This document shows, one piece after another, positions 40,368 through 44,673 of a DNA stretch of 44,673 nucleotides. The stretch is from an uncultured Prevotellaceae bacterium (GTDB lineage Bacteria; Bacteroidota; Bacteroidia; Bacteroidales; Bacteroidaceae). A program made the translations under genes and the position numbers. Below the pieces are notes generated by a model that was not told the origin of the DNA, searched no databases, and saw nothing but the letters and a program-made list of their open reading frames with translations. Within the stretch, counting starts at the first letter, position 1; the number at the start of each line of letters is the position of its first letter. The stretch spans positions 1-44,673 of the forward strand of contig ONCQ01000020.1 in the NCBI GenBank assembly GCA_900316355.1, written 5' to 3'.

Positions 40368-41058
40368 GGCCCTGATAACCCTCTTGCTTGGCGTGGCCCT
40401 CGTAGGTAGCGCCAAGCCCAAACAGAAACCTGCCGTGGTCCGCTTGGAGACCACGGCAGGCATCATTCGTGTGGAACTCAGCGACGAGACACCCCGTCAT
40501 CGCGACAACTTCCTGAAGATTGTGCGCGACGGTGTCCTCGACAGCACCCTTTTCCATCGCGTCATCAAGGACTTCATGATTCAGGGTGGCGACCCCGACA
40601 GCCGCGTGCATCAGGGAGCCGACGGCAGCATCGTCTCACCCTCGCGCGACAAAGTGCTGGGCGAAGGCGGACTGCCCTACACCCTTGAACCTGAGTTCCG
40701 TCTGCCCTGGCTGTTCCACGAGCGAGGCGCGCTGGCTGCTGCCCGCGAGGGCGACGATGTGAACCCGGAGATGCGCAGCAGCTCCACGCAGTTCTATATC
40801 GTCTATGGCCGCAGCTTCGGCGAGACATCGCTGGGCAAGGTACGAGGCGCTCTCGAGGAGAACGGCATAGAGATGAACTATGAGATGTGGCAGACGTATC
40901 TCACACGTGGAGGGGCGCCACATCTCGACGGCACCTACACCGTCTTCGGCCACGTCATCGATGGCATGAAAGTTGTCAAGGCTATCCAGGCCACTGCTAC
41001 CGATTCCAACGACCGCCCCCTCACCGATGTCATCCTTCTGCGTGCCGTAGTGGAGTAG
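40360..41058 (+). CDS. Secreted cyclophilin-type peptidyl-prolyl isomerase
   Basis: 232 residues with an N-terminal signal peptide (ALITLLLGVALVGSA). Cyclophilin motifs: DNFLKIVRDGVLDSTLFHRVIKDFMIQGGD (49-78, active-site R67), SSSTQFYIVYG (140-150) and PHLDGTYTVFGHVIDGMKVV (187-206). A long insert (about 80-135) between the active-site strands is usual for periplasmic Bacteroidales members. It would assist folding in the periplasm. The start overlaps the carB stop, so the two are cotranscribed. It converges with the phosphatase gene 11 bases away. Confidence 0.93.
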   Translation: MRKALITLLLGVALVGSAKPKQKPAVVRLETTAGIIRVELSDETPRHRDNFLKIVRDGVLDSTLFHRVIKDFMIQGGDPDSRVHQGADGSIVSPSRDKVLGEGGLPYTLEPEFRLPWLFHERGALAAAREGDDVNPEMRSSSTQFYIVYGRSFGETSLGKVRGALEENGIEMNYEMWQTYLTRGGAPHLDGTYTVFGHVIDGMKVVKAIQATATDSNDRPLTDVILLRAVVE

Positions 41059-41069
41059 GAGGGTGGTGG

Positions 41070-41537
41070 TCAGCGTTCAAGTGCTTGCAGCAGGGCTTGA
41101 CAGCCTTCCAGAACATCGCGCCAGGTGGCCTCAAAGTCGCCTGTGTACCATGGGTCGGCGACATCGCCGGGTCGTCGCGTGAAGTCCATCAGCATTGTGA
41201 TTTTCCCTTCCGGGTCGCCCCCACTGATGTTGCGCATATTGCGGATGTTCCAGGAGTCCATGCCTATGAGTAGGTCATAGCGGTCGTAGTCCGTGCTCGT
41301 CATTTGGCGTGCCGTCTTGCCCTCGCAGCCGATGCCGTGCTCGGCGAGTTTGCGGCGTGCAGGCGGATAAATGCCATTGCCGATTTCCTCTGTCGAGGTG
41401 GCAGCTGACGCAATCTCAAAGCTCTCCTCCACTCCGGCTTTTTTCACGAGGTCCTTCATCACGAACTCTGCCATCGGACTGCGGCAGATGTTACCGTGGC
41501 ATACGAAAAGGATGCGATGTGTGGTTCCTTTGCTCAT
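41070..41537 (-). CDS. Low-molecular-weight protein tyrosine phosphatase
   Basis: 155 residues with the CX5R loop CHGNICRS (C13-R19) directly after the first strand (ILFVCHG) and the general acid in DPWYTGDF (D128). Such enzymes remove phosphate from tyrosine residues; some relatives act on arsenate or regulate capsule kinases. It is last in a minus-strand operon after a secreted C1-type peptidase (gap of 13 bases). Confidence 0.93.
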   Translation of the reverse strand: MSKGTTHRILFVCHGNICRSPMAEFVMKDLVKKAGVEESFEIASAATSTEEIGNGIYPPARRKLAEHGIGCEGKTARQMTSTDYDRYDLLIGMDSWNIRNMRNISGGDPEGKITMLMDFTRRPGDVADPWYTGDFEATWRDVLEGCQALLQALER

Positions 41538-41550
41538 CTCTTATCAGAAT

Positions 41551-42678
41551 TTATTCGTAGTCAAAACGGGCTGTCCTCATGGCGGCGTGCAGGTCCTCGG
41601 GGAGCGCGTGGCGGTTGAGGAAGAGGTAGATGGTGTTCAGCGCGATGTAGTCGCGTGACATGTACCAGATACCCTCGTATATCCCGTGCTTGCCCCATGA
41701 GTTTTTTACCATGTAGTAGGGGAGACCCTGCTCGTCGGTGGCTTTGCCGTAGATGAGCATCACGTGGTCGTAGGTGAAACGCCAGTCGTCCCACTGCTCC
41801 TGTCGCAGCAGCTGCGTAGGCTGTATGCTGTCGGGCAGCATGGCAAGCCCAGTGCGGGTGAAGTCTCCCGACACATCGCCGCCCCATGCCACGGTGTAGC
41901 CTGCATCCAGCGCCGCGTCGAGGACAGCCATCAGCTGACCGACGGGGATGTTATAGCTGGGCTTGAGTCGCCATTTGTAGGGTGATTCGATGATGAACCA
42001 TGCGTTGAAGGGATGATGCGTGAAGCTGGTGAGGCTGACATAGTCGCTGAAGTCAAGGCCCAGGCTTTGTGCAAACGACTGCGGCGTGAAGACCTGTCCC
42101 TCATAGGAAAATGTCGAGGGGCAGCAACCCACGTAGCGCTCGATGACAGCCTGCACGCTGTCCTGCCAATGAGCGAGGGGAGCCTTGGCGCCTTTGACGA
42201 CGATGCTGCTCACACGGCGCTCCAGTTCGGGAAAGAAAACCTTGAAGTTGGCCAGCGAGTCACCAGTCAGCGAGCCTGGAGCGGGCATGGCATCCTCGGG
42301 GCAGATGCCGTAGCGGCGGATGACCTCCAGCACATCATCGCAGGAACCGCCCTCTGAAATCTGGCTGTAGCCGTGCATCCGCACGTAGTGCGTGGCGCAG
42401 TCCATGTAATCCTTGTTCACCACGAACATCTCGCACAGGTCATAGGCCTTGCCCGTCTTGCGCAGTATCTCGCTCTCGAAGAAGCTCAGCGTGGCATAGG
42501 CCCAGCAGGTGCCGCTGCGGTGCTGGTTCTTGATGCTTGTGATGGGCAGCTCCTTCACGGTCGTGAAGGTCTTATGCGCGTCTGAGGCGATGGCGCTTCT
42601 TTGTAGATGCTCTTGTGACAACGCCGGCGTAGAGGTCGCAATGAGGAGCGCGAGAATCCATCCGGATGATTTTGTCAT
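41551..42678 (-). CDS. Secreted C1-type cysteine peptidase, bleomycin hydrolase-like
   Basis: 375 residues with a signal peptide (WILALLIATSTPALSQ). Papain-like catalytic residues: oxyanion Q52 and nucleophile C58 in NQHRSGTCWAYA, H305 in TYDHVMLIYG and N326 in VKNSWGK. The arrangement and the segment AWFIIESPYKWRLKPSYNIPVGQL match the aminopeptidase C/bleomycin hydrolase branch, which is normally cytoplasmic. The signal peptide suggests export to the periplasm. Its start overlaps the nitroreductase stop by four bases (ATGA). Confidence 0.9.
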   Translation of the reverse strand: MTKSSGWILALLIATSTPALSQEHLQRSAIASDAHKTFTTVKELPITSIKNQHRSGTCWAYATLSFFESEILRKTGKAYDLCEMFVVNKDYMDCATHYVRMHGYSQISEGGSCDDVLEVIRRYGICPEDAMPAPGSLTGDSLANFKVFFPELERRVSSIVVKGAKAPLAHWQDSVQAVIERYVGCCPSTFSYEGQVFTPQSFAQSLGLDFSDYVSLTSFTHHPFNAWFIIESPYKWRLKPSYNIPVGQLMAVLDAALDAGYTVAWGGDVSGDFTRTGLAMLPDSIQPTQLLRQEQWDDWRFTYDHVMLIYGKATDEQGLPYYMVKNSWGKHGIYEGIWYMSRDYIALNTIYLFLNRHALPEDLHAAMRTARFDYE

Positions 42679-43178
42679 GACTGTTGGGTGATGTCGTGGA
42701 TAGACTTACGTGTCTTCTCTCTAGGACCATCGGCAGCATAGCCGATGGGAATCAGCACGGCTGGTTCCTCGTTGTCGGGGATGGCGAAGAGCTGTTTGCA
42801 TTTCACAGCATCGAAGTTGCATACCCAGCAGGTGTCCAAACCCTGCTCACTGGCGGCCAGGCAGAGATGCTCCACAGCGATGGCAATGTCGATGTTGCCA
42901 TGAGCCTTGCCATCGGCACGCACCCATTCTTCATCGTGGAGGATGCTGCAGATGATGTACATGGGCGCTGTCTGGAACCACTCGCGGTTGTAGCACTCAT
43001 GTAGCTTCGCCTTGCCGCTCTCGCTGCTGACGATGTGGAACATCCACGGTTGCTTGTTAACGGCTGAAGGCGCATAGCGCACGCACTCCATCACATAGTC
43101 GAGTTTCTCCTTTTCCACGTCGCACGGCTGATAGGCTCTGCAGCTGTACCTGTTCTTTACGAGTTCAAGAAAGTTCAT
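42675..43178 (-). CDS. Nitroreductase family protein
   Basis: 167 residues of the FMN-binding nitroreductase fold: NRYSCRAYQPCDVEKEKLDYVMECVRYAPSAVNKQPWMFHIV at the start, NIDIAIAVEHLCLAASEQGLDTCWVCNFD in the middle and IPIGYAADGPREKTRKSI near the end. Members reduce nitro compounds, quinones or flavins with NAD(P)H; the specific substrate is unknown. It is first gene of the minus-strand operon with the C1 peptidase and phosphatase. It is divergent from glutathione peroxidase. Confidence 0.93.
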   Translation of the reverse strand: MNFLELVKNRYSCRAYQPCDVEKEKLDYVMECVRYAPSAVNKQPWMFHIVSSESGKAKLHECYNREWFQTAPMYIICSILHDEEWVRADGKAHGNIDIAIAVEHLCLAASEQGLDTCWVCNFDAVKCKQLFAIPDNEEPAVLIPIGYAADGPREKTRKSIHDITQQS

Positions 43179-43229
43179 ATTCTTCCGTTTTTAGAGATGA
43201 TTCTGCGCCTAAAATCCCCTTGTCGAGGG

Positions 43230-43237
43230 CAAAGATA
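43230..43237 (-). promoter_or_regulatory. -7 promoter box for the nitroreductase operon
   Basis: TATCTTTG on the minus strand, about 51 bases before the ATG. No clear -33 element is seen. Confidence 0.55.
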
Positions 43238-43331
43238 AGGATAATTGCTCAATTACGTGCTCTTTGGGCGAATGTTTTAATAAGATTTAGTAAGCGTCCA
43301 CAATGTTAAACGATATTAAAAGATAAGGTAA

Positions 43332-43375
43332 ATCGCTTGCGATATAAATTATTCTCCTTACCTTTGCGTCGCAAA
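43332..43375 (+). promoter_or_regulatory. Glutathione peroxidase promoter with two palindromes
   Basis: The -7 box TACCTTTG lies at 43359-43366. ATCGC-TT-GCGAT (43332-43343) spans the -33 region and TTTGCG-T-CGCAAA (43363-43375) spans the end of the -7 box and the start site. The direct repeat CGATATAAAT occurs on both sides. The layout suggests a regulated promoter, perhaps bound by the OhrR-type protein encoded downstream. Confidence 0.6.
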
Positions 43376-43408
43376 CGATATAAATCACCATTGTAAAAAT
43401 AATAAGGT

Positions 43409-43954
43409 ATGCAGACAATTTATGATTTCAAGGCTCTCACGAGCAAAGGTAAGGAGATAGATTTCTCCCAGTTCGAAGGTAAGGTATTGCTGATTGTGAA
43501 CACCGCAAGCAAATGTGGCTTTACCCCTCAGTTCGCAGGACTCGAGGAACTGAATCAGAAGTACAAGGACAAGGGCCTCGTCGTTATCGGCTTCCCCTGC
43601 AACCAGTTTAAGGAGCAGGATCCGGGTTCGGACAGCGAGATTGAGGGCTTCTGCCAGCTGAACTATGGAGTGACATTCCAGATTATGAAGAAGATTGATG
43701 TCAACGGTGCTGCCGCAGACCCCATCTTTGAATATCTCAAGGCGCAGGCTCCCACCGAGGAGTACCACGGTCTGAAGGCTAAAGCTGCCAAGGCGCTCTT
43801 CAAGACTATCAGCAACAGCGTGGAGAAGGACAGCGACATCAAGTGGAACTTCACCAAGTTTCTCATCTCAAAGGATGGCGCCACTGTCAAACGCTATGCT
43901 CCCACCACAGCGCCGAAGGACTTCGAAAAGGATGTCGAAGCCATGTTGGCCTGA
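43409..43954 (+). CDS. Glutathione peroxidase family (Cys type)
   Basis: 181 residues. It reduces hydrogen peroxide or organic hydroperoxides. Active residues: C36 in NTASKCGFTPQ (Cys in place of selenocysteine), Q66 in GFPCNQF and W146-N147 in IKWNFTKFLI. The cytoplasmic form has no signal peptide. Bacterial members of this Cys type usually take electrons from thioredoxin. An OhrR-like regulator starts 31 bases after the stop. Confidence 0.96.
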   Translation: MQTIYDFKALTSKGKEIDFSQFEGKVLLIVNTASKCGFTPQFAGLEELNQKYKDKGLVVIGFPCNQFKEQDPGSDSEIEGFCQLNYGVTFQIMKKIDVNGAAADPIFEYLKAQAPTEEYHGLKAKAAKALFKTISNSVEKDSDIKWNFTKFLISKDGATVKRYAPTTAPKDFEKDVEAMLA

Positions 43955-43985
43955 TAACAATGAAAAAGTAAAGAATTCAGAGCTC

Positions 43986-44426
43986 ATGCATGCTGAATTA
44001 CTGCTTGACAATCAGATCTGCTTTCGCCTCTACACGGCGTCGCGACTGATTACCCAAGCCTACACGCCGATGTTCACGGAGCTGGGCATCACCTATCCGC
44101 AGTACCTGGTGCTCATGGTGCTGTGGGAGAAGGATTGCCAGCCCGTGAACGACATCGCCCACCGGCTGTTGCTGGAGACAAACACCGTGACGCCGCTGCT
44201 TCAGCGAATGGAGAAGCAGGGGCTCGTGGTGCGCCAGCGCGGACAGGAAGACAAGCGTCAGCAGCTCGTCAGCCTGACGGAGAAGGGTAGGGCGTTAGAG
44301 GAAGAAGCCTACAATGTTGTTCCCTCAAGAATGGGAGCAGCGTTGCGGGCTTGTCCGCTGAAAATCGACGACTATGAGCATCTGGCCGCAGAGCTGGATG
44401 CCCTCATAGCGTCGCTGAAGAAATAA
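43986..44426 (+). CDS. MarR/OhrR-family redox-sensing regulator
   Basis: 146 residues from ATG 43986; the open frame extends upstream, but that part overlaps the peroxidase gene. The start LLLDNQICFRLYTASRLITQAYTPMFTELGITYPQY closely follows OhrR, with the peroxide-reactive cysteine at C12 and the two partner tyrosines (in AYTP and TYPQY). The winged helix spans about 60-100 (VNDIAHRLLLETNTVTPLLQRMEKQGLVVRQR). OhrR proteins repress peroxide-defence genes until the cysteine is oxidised. Here the adjoining target is a glutathione peroxidase, not an ohr gene. Confidence 0.93.
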   Translation: MHAELLLDNQICFRLYTASRLITQAYTPMFTELGITYPQYLVLMVLWEKDCQPVNDIAHRLLLETNTVTPLLQRMEKQGLVVRQRGQEDKRQQLVSLTEKGRALEEEAYNVVPSRMGAALRACPLKIDDYEHLAAELDALIASLKK

Positions 44427-44440
44427 TTGACACAAGGGAA

Positions 44441-44673
44441 CTACCTTCCCCAGCCGCCCTGTGGATTGTTGTTGACGATGATGTCATCCTCGTCGTCGAG
44501 GTTGATGTTTGGCTGAGCATGGCCGGATATTGCCATGCGTAACACGAATGTGAAAGTTTTGCATTCACTTTGGTCTCCAGGATCTCCCGTGAGGACTGTG
44601 TCACGCGCAGCCCTGTCTCGTCCATCTGAGTGCTCAGGCGCTCGGCCTGTTCGGTGAGCCACTGGATGCTCTG
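44441..44673 (-). pseudogene. C-terminal fragment of an unidentified protein, probably frameshifted
   Basis: Read from the right edge, one frame gives a helix-like sequence (IQWLTEQAERLSTQMDETGL, then SSREILETK). After about 44565 the plausible protein continues in another frame (AQPNINLDDEDDIIVNNNPQGGWGR, stop at 44441-44443). The AT-richer stretch at 44540-44575 marks the switch. Either an insertion has broken the gene or the tail belongs to a separate short gene. I do not recognise the family. It is convergent with the OhrR gene. Confidence 0.4.

Noticed and set aside
43875-43985. Longer form of the OhrR-type regulator starting inside the peroxidase gene
   Set aside because: The extra 37 residues have no resemblance to OhrR; the family N-terminus begins at ATG 43986.

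Overview
The window looks like chromosomal DNA of a Bacteroidota bacterium, most likely a fairly GC-rich Bacteroidales of the Prevotella type. Evidence: promoters of the Bacteroidota form (TAnnTTTG -7 box, sometimes with TTTG about 20 bases upstream); starts without Shine-Dalgarno sequences; the rpmB-rpmG-DUF4295 cluster; DUF4348 and DUF5686 proteins; secreted M6 proteases with a short sorting-like C-terminus; and a Nudix-fold AraR regulator. It contains no tRNA, rRNA, CRISPR array, phage or transposase gene. No gene-free stretch exceeds 300 bases.

Layout. 1-786: an outer-membrane-type protein gene cut by the window edge and frameshifted at a heptamer repeat. 791-2710 (-): DUF4348 lipoprotein and murB. 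2879-6920 (+): pheS, a FetA-like ATPase, then aguB and aguA (agmatine to putrescine). 6921-7733 (-): ispE. 7922-11378 (+): two tandem M6 metalloproteases. 11383-14755 (+): manC, an acidic-tailed unknown and a sodium symporter. 14838-18246 (+): map, tsaD, pncC, then rpmB, rpmG and a 51-residue DUF4295 gene. 18360-30108 (-): a sugar island. Upstream part: galM (cytoplasmic), MFS transporter, galK, closed by a terminator. Downstream part: galM (lipoprotein), sodium/sugar symporter, araR, araD, araA, araB-type kinase. 30311-36104 (+): aminotransferase, FtsX/LolC-like permease, nadC, DUF5686. 36303-41058 (+): fetB, carB, cyclophilin. 41070-43178 (-): nitroreductase, secreted C1-type peptidase, low-molecular-weight phosphatase. 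43409-44426 (+): glutathione peroxidase and an OhrR-type MarR regulator. The right edge holds a damaged fragment.

The sugar island makes metabolic sense. Arabinose goes through isomerase, kinase and 4-epimerase to xylulose 5-phosphate. Galactose is handled by mutarotase and galactokinase, with one mutarotase predicted outside the inner membrane and one in the cytoplasm. This would suit growth on arabinogalactan-like glycans. A promoter and a palindrome lie upstream of the arabinose part.

The most unusual feature is a set of small dispersed repeats found both between genes and inside genes. They include GC-rich palindromes (CCCCTCTAACTCCCC...GGGGAG type and CCCCTCC...GGAGGGG type), CCCTCAA heptamer arrays and AT-rich TTGTAAAT-type repeats. 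Inside genes they add low-complexity peptide to aguA (two different insertions), the FetA-like ATPase (internal and C-terminal), tsaD (N-terminus) and possibly the DUF5686 signal region, and they break the reading frame of the first gene. Two 67-base copies sit 4 to 5 bases upstream of the araA and araP-type start codons. This resembles the palindromic elements known to insert in frame into Rickettsia genes, but the sequences here are different and the idea needs a genome-wide count.
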